Positions 34,471 to 42,617 of a stretch of DNA of 64,000 nucleotides are shown one piece after another. The stretch covers positions 310,001 through 374,000 of the forward strand of contig CALNYW010000006.1 in assembly GCA_942490985.1 (NCBI GenBank). The letters are read 5' to 3'. The position numbers and the translations under genes are program-made. The stretch comes from Thiosocius sp942490985 (GTDB taxonomy: Bacteria; Pseudomonadota; Gammaproteobacteria; Chromatiales; Chromatiaceae). The notes beneath the pieces were generated by a model, which did no database searches, had not been told where the DNA came from, and saw nothing but the letters and a program-made list of their open reading frames with translations. Position 1 is the first letter of the stretch, and every line of letters begins with the position of its first letter.

Positions 34471-36342
34471 TTACCGGTTGCCGAGAGCCGGTGGGACTGG
34501 CCTCAGTCGCTGCTGAGGGAACCCGCGATAGGGCGGCGGCAGACCATAAGGGACCGGGCGGTGTGCTGGTGGGGTACGCATCAGCCGTTGCTGTGGATAG
34601 CCGCGATAGGGCCGCGGGAGGCCAACCGCGCCGGCAGCGCTCTGGTCAGAAATCGCCAAAGATTGACGAGCTTCCGGTTCCTGCGGTTGCACGGGTGGCG
34701 CGACGGCCGGAGTTTCTGCCGCGGTCTTTTCGCTCGCGGTTGGGGCAACGACGATTTCAGCCTGTTCATTGTCGGCCTGCCTCGCAACGGCACCGCCATC
34801 ATCGACTTCCCTGGCTGCCTGTGCGGTTGGATCCGGCAAGTCATCGGACGTGGCTGCTGGCGGTGCGGGCGGCGAAACAATCGGAACCGATTCAGGGTCG
34901 GCAATCGCGGTTTCCGGGTCTGCTCCCGGTGCAGGCGCTAATGGCGCTTCTGCGGCAGTGAGACTTTCGGGTTCGCTGGGAACCACAGCTGATGTCTTCG
35001 CGGTCGCCTCCTTGGGCGCGGCGGCCCGCTCTACCACCGTTGGCGTAGGCGATGCTGCCGGGGCAGCAGTCGCTGACGGGACTGAAACAGTCGCATCCTC
35101 GCTGGACGGTTCGAGGTGTCCGGGCGGCAGGTAGAACATGCCGCCGTCCTCAGCATCGACTGCCTTCCAGCCCTTTGATTCGAGTTGTGAACGCAGATGT
35201 TCTGCGAGCGATGGCGCCTCGATGGAGGCGGATGGCGGAGAGCGATCCTGGGTACCGGGTGCAAAGTAAATCAGGCTGCCATCCGCTGCCTCGACTGAGC
35301 GCCATCCCTGTGCCTCGAGTTGAGCAGCCAGTGTGTCCGCCACAGTCGAGGCCTGTTGTGACTCGGTCGTCGACGGGGCTGGCTTCGGCGGGAAGTAGTA
35401 ACGGCTGCCGTCCTCTGCGTCGGCGGCCTCCCACCCCTGTGCCTCGAGCTGGGCAGACAGCCGCTCGGACAACGGTGGTGCCGGCGTCGATTCGGTTTCC
35501 TCCGCCGCGGCCGATGAGGCCGCGTGGTGTCCGGGTGGGTAGTAGAGGCGACTGCCGTCCTTGCCCTCGACGGCCTCCCACCCCTGCGCCTCGAGTTGGG
35601 CAGACAGCCGCTCGGACAGCGGTGGTGCCGGCGTCGATTCGGTTTCCTCCGCCGCGGCCGATGAGGCCGCGAGGTGTCCGGGTGGGTAGTAGAGGCGACT
35701 GCCGTCCTTGCCCTCGACGGCCTCCCACCCCTGCGCCTCGAGTTGGGCAGACAGCCGCTCGGACAGCGGTGGAGCCGGCGTCGATTCGGTTTCCTCCGCC
35801 GCGGCCGATGAGGCCGCGAGGTGTCCGGGTGGGTAGTAGAGGCGACTGCCGTCCTTGCCCTCGACGGCCTCCCAGCCCTGTGCCTCGAGCTGGGCAGACA
35901 GCCGCTCGGACAGCGGTGGTGCCGGCGTCGATTCGGTTTCCTCCGCCGCGGTCGATGAGGCCGCGTGGTGTCCGGGTGGGTAGTAGAGGCGACTGCCGTC
36001 CTTGCCCTCGACGACCTCCCAGCCCTGTGCCTCGAGCTGGGCAGACAGCCGCTCGGACAGCGGTGGTGCCGGCGTCGATCCGGTTTCCTCCGCCGCGGTC
36101 GATGAGGCCGCGTGGTGTCCGGGTGGGTAGTAGAGGCGACTGCCGTCCTTGCCCTCGACGGCCTCCCAGCCCTGTGCCTCGAGCTGTTCTTGGAGTTGGC
36201 CCGCCGGGGAAGGCTGAACGACAGCCTTGTGGTCTCCTTCCGTTTCGAAAGACACCGTTTGGTTCGCCGAGCTTGATTGGATCGAAAGCGCGATGAACAG
36301 CGAATACGCTAGCAGCACAGTGGCAGCACGCGGTTTCTCCAT
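34471..36342 (-). CDS. secreted protein with eight tandem WW-like repeats
   Basis: A 623-aa protein with a signal peptide (start MEKPRAATVL, behind GGGGGAG). Residues ~47-425 are eight repeats of about 49 residues built on LSAQLEAQGWEAVEGKDG followed by SRLYYPPG; the first five are nearly identical, the last three are diverged (DGSRYYFPPK, DGSLIYFAPG, DGGMFYLPPG). The unit is a short amphipathic helix plus a hairpin with Trp and DGxxxYYPP, recalling the first strands of a WW domain. The remaining ~200 residues are Ala/Pro/Glu-rich and end in two PYRGYPQQRL-type repeats. Own sigma54 promoter. Likely a periplasmic or surface scaffold; function unknown. Confidence 0.82.
   Translation of the reverse strand: MEKPRAATVLLAYSLFIALSIQSSSANQTVSFETEGDHKAVVQPSPAGQLQEQLEAQGWEAVEGKDGSRLYYPPGHHAASSTAAEETGSTPAPPLSERLSAQLEAQGWEVVEGKDGSRLYYPPGHHAASSTAAEETESTPAPPLSERLSAQLEAQGWEAVEGKDGSRLYYPPGHLAASSAAAEETESTPAPPLSERLSAQLEAQGWEAVEGKDGSRLYYPPGHLAASSAAAEETESTPAPPLSERLSAQLEAQGWEAVEGKDGSRLYYPPGHHAASSAAAEETESTPAPPLSERLSAQLEAQGWEAADAEDGSRYYFPPKPAPSTTESQQASTVADTLAAQLEAQGWRSVEAADGSLIYFAPGTQDRSPPSASIEAPSLAEHLRSQLESKGWKAVDAEDGGMFYLPPGHLEPSSEDATVSVPSATAAPAASPTPTVVERAAAPKEATAKTSAVVPSEPESLTAAEAPLAPAPGADPETAIADPESVPIVSPPAPPAATSDDLPDPTAQAAREVDDGGAVARQADNEQAEIVVAPTASEKTAAETPAVAPPVQPQEPEARQSLAISDQSAAGAVGLPRPYRGYPQQRLMRTPPAHRPVPYGLPPPYRGFPQQRLRPVPPALGNR
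35473..36204. repeat. tandem 147-bp coding repeats
   Basis: Five consecutive copies of the 147-bp (49-codon) unit inside the WW-like repeat gene, nearly identical at the DNA level (differences mostly single bases such as tggtg/aggtg). Such identity implies recent unequal duplication and possible copy-number variation. Confidence 0.85.
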
Positions 36343-36404
36343 GTCGACTCCCCCGTCTTGAGTGGATTGAATGGCTGATGTCAGGAATGGTCTTATACAG
36401 TGTA

Positions 36405-36420
36405 GGCAAGACCCAGGCCA
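36405..36420 (-). promoter_or_regulatory. sigma54 promoter of the WW-like repeat gene
   Basis: Minus-strand TGGCCTGGGTCTTGCC: GG-N10-GC with TGGC and TTGC intact. The -12 is 63 bases from the start codon of the repeat gene at 36342. Confidence 0.72.
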
Positions 36421-36527
36421 CTTGGCTCGCCGATCGTTTTCTTGGCGGCAACACAACAACATGGAGGCGTTTGTGCGGGTCACCCCCTACCGGACGACGG
36501 AGACCTGCGGTCAATTCTTGAGCGGCG

Positions 36528-36544
36528 CCTGACAAAATGGCAGG
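36528..36544. promoter_or_regulatory. imperfect inverted repeat CCTGAC-N5-GGCAGG, possible activator site 3
   Basis: One mismatch from the core of the two repeats at 34.1-34.3 kb, with the same 5-base spacer. It lies about 110 bases upstream of the sigma54 promoter of the WW-like gene, and between it and the sensor kinase gene. Confidence 0.45.
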
Positions 36545-36641
36545 GAAAGGCGCTGGTGATCACCTAAACTCCTGTATTGAAAGTGCGCACGGGAAAGCCG
36601 GCATCGAGACCAGTGACCACGCTGCGCCGAGGAGATCTTCA

Positions 36642-38486
36642 ATGCACTGGGTGGCTTCGCGATTGGGCCGGAGATTCGCTGTCGGCACGGCGGTCGGGCT
36701 GCTTGCGAGTTCACTGATCTTTCTGCTCATCTTTCTCACCCTTTACCGCACCGAGCTTGCAACCGAGCAGGCCGACGCGGCGCAGCAGGTGAATCGACTG
36801 TTACAGACCTCACTCGAAAACGCGATGCTGAAGCGGGACCTGGAGGGCCTGAGGGATATCGTCCAACGCCTCGGACGACAGCCGGGGATCGAGGCGGTGT
36901 TCATCACCAATCCGACAGGCGAGATCCGCTTCGCCAGCGACGCGTCGCTGCTCGGCGGATCGGAGACGTTGGCCGACCGCCAACGCACATCGTTCACCCA
37001 TTTCTTGAGCAACGGAGACGGTCATGACGTCCTACGCAGCGTCAACCTCGTAGCCAACCGTCCACCATGCAAAGAATGCCACGGACCTATGGAGCTGAAT
37101 CCGATCAATGGCGTGCTTTACGTCGACTACGATGCCGCGCCGATCCGCCATAAGGCGCAAAACACGACGCTTCTGTTGATGGGTTCGGGCGCGATTATTG
37201 TCTTGTTAAACCTCGCCGGAGGTTGGTGGTTCATGCAGCGCTACGTGCTGGCCCCGGTCGGACTGCTCACCCGCTCAAGCCAGTCGCTCGCCAAAGGGGA
37301 CCTGAGTCGACGCGCAGCGACGCGTGGCAACGACGAACTTGCCCAACTCGGCAACGCTTTCAATCAGATGGCCGATCAGTTGCAGGACCGCATTGACGAA
37401 TCGGAACACCAGCGCGACTTCTTACAGGCCCTGCTCGATGCGATACCCGATGGTGTGCGCGTCATCGATAAGAACTATCGAGTCAAAATGACGAACCAGG
37501 CCTATCGCCAGCAGTTGGATCTCGGTGACGCAGACGGCGTCGGCGATGTCTGTCACCGGATTTCCCATCAGTCCGATCGTCCCTGTCCCAGTACACTCAT
37601 CACCTGTCCTGTCTACGAAATCGGCCGCACGGGCAAGCCATTAAAAGTCTTGCACAGACACCACGATGCCAACGGCAACGTGAGCGATGTCGAAATCCAC
37701 GCAGCCCCGCTGCCTGCCATAGTCGAAGGTCAACCAGAGACAATGATTGTTGAGTGCATCCGAGACCTGTCGAAACAGATCAGGTATTCGCATGAGCAGA
37801 GGCTTTCGGAGCTTGGCAGGGTAGCCACCGGAGTGGCGCACGAGATTCACAACCCGCTCGCATCGATGCGGCTCGCGTTGGATGGCCTACGCCTCAATGG
37901 CCACAACCTCGACAAAGAAATGACGGAATACCTTGGCCTCGTCGATGACGAGATCGATAGATGTCTGGTCTTTACCGAACGTCTGCTGCGTCTCGGCATG
38001 CAGCCGCCGGAAGTCCCCGAACTCGTCGACGTTACTTCGGTAGTCGAGGACACGCTCGGGCTGTTGCGCTGGGAGGCCGAAGAGCTTGCGATATCAGTAT
38101 CGATCGAGCTCGAACCGGGACTGCGGGTAATGGCCAGTGATCCTGAGTTGCGCATGGTGTTTCTCAATCTCATTCAGAACGCGTTCCACGCCATGCCTAC
38201 CGGAGGCGAACTCGCGCTGCGCAGTCGTCGGGTAGCGTCGTTGGTCGAGGTCAGTGTGCGCGATACGGGGGTCGGCATTGACCCAGAGCGTTGCCGGCGT
38301 ATCTTCGATCCGTTCTTCAGTCGGCGTGCGGACGGCATCGAGGGTACCGGGCTTGGCCTGTCTATCGTTCGGGCAATCGTCGAGACCTATGGTGGTACGG
38401 TCGAGGTGCAAAGCACTGTCGGACAGGGCAGCGAGTTTAAGGTCCTGCTGCCGGACGCAGATCAATCTGATCCGGGGGATGCATGA
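36642..38486 (+). CDS. membrane sensor histidine kinase with a c-type haem motif in its sensor domain
   Basis: About 614 aa. Domains: TM1 (~10-33), extracytoplasmic sensor with C143-K-E-C146-H147, TM2 near residue 175, HAMP (FNQMADQL), PAS (ALLDAIPDGVRVIDKNYRVK) containing a Cys-rich loop (CHRISHQSDRPCPSTLITC), phospho-acceptor H400 (VAHEIHNPLA) and a complete ATPase domain (DTGVGIDP, GTGLGLSIV). CxxCH with this placement is a covalent haem site in known haem-binding sensor domains. I start at 36642 because GGAG precedes it. The response regulator overlaps by 4 bases. Probable input: periplasmic redox state, O2 or NO. Confidence 0.87.
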   Translation: MHWVASRLGRRFAVGTAVGLLASSLIFLLIFLTLYRTELATEQADAAQQVNRLLQTSLENAMLKRDLEGLRDIVQRLGRQPGIEAVFITNPTGEIRFASDASLLGGSETLADRQRTSFTHFLSNGDGHDVLRSVNLVANRPPCKECHGPMELNPINGVLYVDYDAAPIRHKAQNTTLLLMGSGAIIVLLNLAGGWWFMQRYVLAPVGLLTRSSQSLAKGDLSRRAATRGNDELAQLGNAFNQMADQLQDRIDESEHQRDFLQALLDAIPDGVRVIDKNYRVKMTNQAYRQQLDLGDADGVGDVCHRISHQSDRPCPSTLITCPVYEIGRTGKPLKVLHRHHDANGNVSDVEIHAAPLPAIVEGQPETMIVECIRDLSKQIRYSHEQRLSELGRVATGVAHEIHNPLASMRLALDGLRLNGHNLDKEMTEYLGLVDDEIDRCLVFTERLLRLGMQPPEVPELVDVTSVVEDTLGLLRWEAEELAISVSIELEPGLRVMASDPELRMVFLNLIQNAFHAMPTGGELALRSRRVASLVEVSVRDTGVGIDPERCRRIFDPFFSRRADGIEGTGLGLSIVRAIVETYGGTVEVQSTVGQGSEFKVLLPDADQSDPGDA

Positions 38487-39838
38487 CACAGTCGATACTG
38501 ATCATCGAAGACGACACCACGCTGAACCGCCTGATGAAGCGGCAGCTCGAAAAAGCCGGGTACGAGGCTGCGGGCGTTGCAAACTGGGCAGAGGCGCAGG
38601 CGTTCCTGGCGTTGCATGAACCGGCACTGATCATCACCGATGTCAGGCTGCCCGATGGCGACACGAGCGAGGTGTTGCCAGAGCTGATCGAGACCTATCC
38701 GGTGATTATCTTGACGGCGTTTGGTTCGGTCAGAAACGCGGTCGACGCAATGAAACGAGGCGCCGCGGACTACCTGCTGAAACCGGTCGGTCTGGACGAA
38801 CTCCTGCTGGCCGTAGAGCGTACCCTCGAGACCACCTTGCTTCGCCGGGAAAATCTGTTCTGTAAACGGCAACTCAAGGCGCGCGATGCAAAAAAGAACC
38901 TGATGATCGGAGAGAGCCCTGCGCTATACGAGGTTCAACGTCTCATTGAGGCTGTGGCGGCAGACGAAATCAGCGTGCTGGTGCACGGCGAGAGCGGTAC
39001 CGGCAAGGAACTGGTCGCGCAGGCGATCCACACGCACAGTCCGCGCGACAAACGCAGCTTCGTTGCAGTGGACTGCTGCACGCTGCAACAAACACTCTTC
39101 GAATCGGAGCTCTTCGGACATGAGAAAGGCGCCTTCACGGGCGCAGACCGTCAGAAGAAAGGTCTGGTCGAGGTAGCCGATGGCGGCACCCTGTTTCTCG
39201 ACGAGATTGGCGAGATCGACGGGACCATCCAGGCGAAACTGCTGCGGATTCTCGAGACCGGACAGTTCCGTCGGCTTGGCGGCACCAAGGATCTAAAGGC
39301 CAACGTACGGGTCGTTGCGGCGACCAACCGACAGTTGATCCAGATGGTCGATGAAGGCGATTTTCGGGCAGACTTGTATTATCGCTTGAATGGTTTCGAA
39401 CTGCTGGTACCACCATTGCGTGATCGGCGTGAAGACATCACGCCGCTAGCGGAGCACTTTATCCGCAACCACAGCTTCTCGCGTCGCATCGACAAGCGTC
39501 TCAGCGCCGCCGCGTCAAGACGCCTCGTCGCCTATGACTGGCCGGGCAATGTCCGCGAACTCAAAAACGTTATCGAACGCGCCATCATTCTGTCTGGCGA
39601 TAAGCCGGCAATTGCGCCAGAGCACCTTGCATTCGGTGCCTCCAACGATCGAGGCACTGGGTTGGTTGCATTGTCGTTCGACCATGACCCCACGCTCGAT
39701 GAGATCGAGTCCCAATATCTGGCGCTGCAACTGAAAAAATTCTCCGGTCGGCGTTCCGAGGTCGCAAGCGTAATGGGGGTCAGCGAGCGCAGCGTCTACC
39801 GCATGATCAAGCGGCTGGGTCTCGAGCATGTCCGATAG
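38483..39838 (+). CDS. NtrC-family sigma54-dependent response regulator
   Basis: A 451-aa three-domain regulator. Receiver with D53 (IITDVRLPDGD) and the Lys of LLKPV; AAA+ core with Walker A GESGTGKE, the sigma54-contact loop GAFTGA, and GGTLFLDEIGEI; C-terminal Fis-type HTH (RSEVASVMGVSERSVYRMIKRL). Overlaps the sensor kinase stop. It is the natural activator of the two sigma54 promoters at 34.0 and 36.4 kb. Confidence 0.93.
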   Translation: MTQSILIIEDDTTLNRLMKRQLEKAGYEAAGVANWAEAQAFLALHEPALIITDVRLPDGDTSEVLPELIETYPVIILTAFGSVRNAVDAMKRGAADYLLKPVGLDELLLAVERTLETTLLRRENLFCKRQLKARDAKKNLMIGESPALYEVQRLIEAVAADEISVLVHGESGTGKELVAQAIHTHSPRDKRSFVAVDCCTLQQTLFESELFGHEKGAFTGADRQKKGLVEVADGGTLFLDEIGEIDGTIQAKLLRILETGQFRRLGGTKDLKANVRVVAATNRQLIQMVDEGDFRADLYYRLNGFELLVPPLRDRREDITPLAEHFIRNHSFSRRIDKRLSAAASRRLVAYDWPGNVRELKNVIERAIILSGDKPAIAPEHLAFGASNDRGTGLVALSFDHDPTLDEIESQYLALQLKKFSGRRSEVASVMGVSERSVYRMIKRLGLEHVR

Positions 39839-39993
39839 GCGGATACGGCATTAGCTTGCAACCACCGGCCGAGGCACCCGATTATCCGTCGGGTTAATGC
39901 TGGTTGGCGACGATCGTCTTGGAGACGGTAGCGATCGATCGGATCGGGTCTATATTCAATCGAGGGCGCGCTGGACCGCGCAGAGGAGGAGAA

Positions 39994-40731
39994 ATGCAGG
40001 CAGACAAATTCGGTTGGCAGTGTTTTCTGGCTGCCCTTGCGATGGTTGTGGTCGCCACCCCGGCTTTCACGGCGGAATCGGCGCAACAAGAATTTGAAAA
40101 GGCACTGTCATTGACGGCGGACGCCGAAAACGGTGCTCGGTTGTACCGTAATTGCGTGGCCTGTCACGGCGCCGAGGGTTGGGGCAACAGCAACGGTTCC
40201 TACCCGCAGATCGCTGGCCAGCTTCCCGGCGTGATCATCAAACAGCTCGCCGACATTCGGGCCGGCAATAGAGACAACCCGATCATGCGCGCCTTCAGCA
40301 GCGCGCGCGCGCTGGGTGACGCGCAAAGCATTGCCGATGTCGCGGCCTACATCGCGCAGTTGCCAATGACCCCGACAAACGGGCAGGCGATCGGGGGTGA
40401 TCTCGCGCGTGGCGAAGCGCTCTATCGCGAAGAATGTGCGGACTGCCACGGTGACGCCGGTGAGGGCGACGTCAAACGCCATAATCCGGCGTTGCATGGT
40501 CAGCACTATCAATACCTTGTGCGCCAGTTTCATCGGATTCGCAGCGGTAGCCGGCGCAATGCCGATCCCGAGATGGTCGAGCAGATCGAACGTTTTACGG
40601 CGAGGGATATTTCGGCCGTCATGGCCTACACGGCGAGCCTCAAACCCCCGCCGGAAAAGATAGCCGAGCCCGGCTGGCGCAATCCGGATTTCCCAAACCA
40701 CCGGTATGGCTGGAGACCCCGCGGTTACTGA
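39994..40731 (+). CDS. periplasmic dihaem cytochrome c4-like protein
   Basis: A 245-aa protein with a signal peptide (FLAALAMVVVATPAFTA) and two class-I haem domains: CVACHGAEGWGNSNGSYP with NPIMRAF as probable Met ligand, and CADCHGDAGEGD with a later Met. AGGAGGAG precedes the ATG. Cytochrome c4 proteins pass electrons to terminal oxidases or from donors. Here it follows the two-component system by 155 bases and could be a partner of the multihaem enzymes or an oxidase. Confidence 0.88.
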   Translation: MQADKFGWQCFLAALAMVVVATPAFTAESAQQEFEKALSLTADAENGARLYRNCVACHGAEGWGNSNGSYPQIAGQLPGVIIKQLADIRAGNRDNPIMRAFSSARALGDAQSIADVAAYIAQLPMTPTNGQAIGGDLARGEALYREECADCHGDAGEGDVKRHNPALHGQHYQYLVRQFHRIRSGSRRNADPEMVEQIERFTARDISAVMAYTASLKPPPEKIAEPGWRNPDFPNHRYGWRPRGY

Positions 40732-40752
40732 CTGACCCCCCCGCCGGGACTA

Positions 40753-41718
40753 CTAGGGGGTATCCAGTACCTGTCGGATATCGGGTCGACGTTGGGCGAA
40801 ATCGATGGCCGATCGACCGTCGGCGTCGCGCAGATCAAGACTGGCGCCGTGCGTCAGCAGCAACTTGACGTTGTCGACGGCATTGGCGCTGATCGCCTCC
40901 ATCAGCGCGGTCATGCCCTGATCGTCCTGCAGGTCGACCCGGGCCCCATGTTCGAGCAATACCCTGACCGAGTCGGCATCAGCATTGCCGGCCGACCAGA
41001 TCAACGCTGTGGAGCCGTCCTGGTCGCGGGCGTTAACGTCGGCGCCCGCCTCGATCAGCATGGCCAGGACCCCGCTATTGTCGGGCGCAGACGCGCCATG
41101 CATTAGCGCGGTCATACCGTGCTTGTCCGCAAGTGACACATCGGCCGCATTGTCGAGGAGCAGGCGCACCAGGTCGCGGTTGCCGCGCTCGGCCGCGTAC
41201 ATCAGTGCCGTCAGCTGTTCTCGATCCCGTGCGTTTGGATCAGCCTGCTTGAACAGCAGCTGTTCGGTCATGTCGACGATCCCGTAACGGGCCGCGAGTA
41301 TCAATGCGGTCATGCCGGACCGGGTGTGTGCCTCGATATCGGCGCCACGCTCGAGCAGCAGCGCGGTCATCTCGACCTCTCCGTTCGCTGCCGCAAAGGT
41401 TAGCGCGGTGCAGCCGTTGACGGTTTTCTGGTTGATGTCGGCGCCCATACTGACCAGCATCGAGGCAGCGGCGAGGTTGCCGTTCTCTACCGCATTCATC
41501 AGGGCTGTCTTACCGAACTCGTTGGCGGCGTTGATGTTGGCGCCACGGTCGATCAGCGCAATCAGTTCATCGTCGTCGTCGATACTGGCGGCGACCCGAA
41601 TGGCTCGATCGAGATCTACGTTTTCGGCCGTCATTGCCGGCAGGGGCAGCGCGGCGTTGACCAGTATCAGGATCAGCACCATGGTGGCTGAAAAGCTGGG
41701 GGTAGGCCGACCGGTCAT
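40753..41718 (-). CDS. exported ankyrin-repeat protein
   Basis: A 321-aa protein with an N-terminal signal or anchor (MVLILILVNAALPLPAMTA) and eight to nine ankyrin repeats with the TALMxA pattern. Its ATG overlaps the NapC-type gene stop, so it is translationally coupled. Ankyrin proteins in the periplasm bind partner proteins; known examples protect from oxidants beside catalases. A role as scaffold for the multihaem cytochromes is a guess from coupling. Confidence 0.85.
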   Translation of the reverse strand: MTGRPTPSFSATMVLILILVNAALPLPAMTAENVDLDRAIRVAASIDDDDELIALIDRGANINAANEFGKTALMNAVENGNLAAASMLVSMGADINQKTVNGCTALTFAAANGEVEMTALLLERGADIEAHTRSGMTALILAARYGIVDMTEQLLFKQADPNARDREQLTALMYAAERGNRDLVRLLLDNAADVSLADKHGMTALMHGASAPDNSGVLAMLIEAGADVNARDQDGSTALIWSAGNADADSVRVLLEHGARVDLQDDQGMTALMEAISANAVDNVKLLLTHGASLDLRDADGRSAIDFAQRRPDIRQVLDTP

Positions 41719-42320
41719 TTTGCGGGACCTGCTTGGGCGACCTCGGTGTCTGACTCCGGCTCACGCGGCATCTTGTGAGCAATACCTTTGTGACAATCGA
41801 TGCAGGTCTCACCTTTGTCGATCGCGCGGCTATGACGTTTGCTCGAATACCTGTCCTGCTCACTGAGGTCCATGTTCGTGAAATCATGGCAGTTGCGGCA
41901 CTCGCGCGAGTCGGTCGCCTTCATGCTATCCCAGACGCGGTTGGCCATGGTCCAGCGGTGCTGTTCGAACTTTTCCGGGGTATCGATCGTGCCCATTGCC
42001 ATGTGGTAGAGCTCGTTCGTGGCTTTGATCTTGCGGACGACTTTGTGCACCCAAGGCCGCGGGACATGGCAGTCGGCACAGGTCGCCTGCACCCCAGAGG
42101 CATTCTTGAAATGCGGGGTATCCTGGTATTCGACATAGACGGTGTCACTCATCTCGTGACACGAGATACAAAACTCCATCTTGTTGGTCATCTCGAGAAC
42201 GGTGTTGAAACCGCCCCAAAAAATGATTCCGGCGATCATCCCGACCAGCAGCAGGATAAGGGTAGAGAGAGCAATGAGACCGGTACAGCGTCGTCTCAGG
42301 CGATTGCTTGTCTTTTTCAC
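41715..42320 (-). CDS. NapC/NirT-type tetrahaem cytochrome c, membrane-anchored
   Basis: A 201-aa protein with one N-terminal helix (GLIALSTLILLLVGMIAGII) and four haem motifs (CISCH, CADCH, CRNCH, CIDCH), the layout of NapC/NirT/CymA quinol dehydrogenases. It takes electrons from the quinol pool to periplasmic acceptors. With no DmsC/NrfD near the molybdoenzyme, this is a strong candidate for the membrane link through the pentahaem cytochrome. Confidence 0.9.
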   Translation of the reverse strand: MKKTSNRLRRRCTGLIALSTLILLLVGMIAGIIFWGGFNTVLEMTNKMEFCISCHEMSDTVYVEYQDTPHFKNASGVQATCADCHVPRPWVHKVVRKIKATNELYHMAMGTIDTPEKFEQHRWTMANRVWDSMKATDSRECRNCHDFTNMDLSEQDRYSSKRHSRAIDKGETCIDCHKGIAHKMPREPESDTEVAQAGPAK

Positions 42321-42412
42321 TATGCAATGACCTTTCGCACGAACAGTCCAACAAGGCTACAGGAGTCTGCACACTGGTTTTATTGCGCCAGATCAAGTTG
42401 ATAGACTTGAGA

Positions 42413-42431
42413 CGGCACCACAAGGGTGCCG
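42413..42431. repeat. inverted repeat CGGCACC-N5-GGTGCCG upstream of napC-like gene
   Basis: Perfect 7-bp arms with a 5-base spacer, ~95 bases before the NapC-like start. Same geometry as the sites at 34.26 kb but a different sequence; a possible operator or transcript hairpin. Confidence 0.4.
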
Positions 42432-42617
42432 AACGTCGTTCGATCTGCAGGCTATAGGTGGATGACGTTGACGGTGCAATATCCGACACAGATCCGCATT
42501 GACGAGGGCAGGTTATCGAGCAGGATTTCGCGAGAACGACTTGCTTTCAGATGGCTGCATGGCGGGTTGCGGGCGAGGTAATGACGTTTCCAGCCCCAGA
42601 TGCAGCCCCAGATGTAG

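Noticed and set aside
35052..36535. Long open frames on the plus strand and in another minus frame across the WW-like repeats
   Set aside because: They arise because the 147-bp unit is a multiple of three with GC-rich codons; no signal, start site or motif, while the annotated frame has a signal peptide and ribosome site.
39847..39862. sigma54-like sequence before the dihaem cytochrome gene (CGGCATTAGCTTGCA)
   Set aside because: Spacing between GG and GC is nine, not ten, which normally abolishes function.
40735..40761. Bidirectional terminator ACCCCC ... GGGGGT between convergent genes
   Set aside because: Only six pairs, a 15-base loop and no T-run on either strand.
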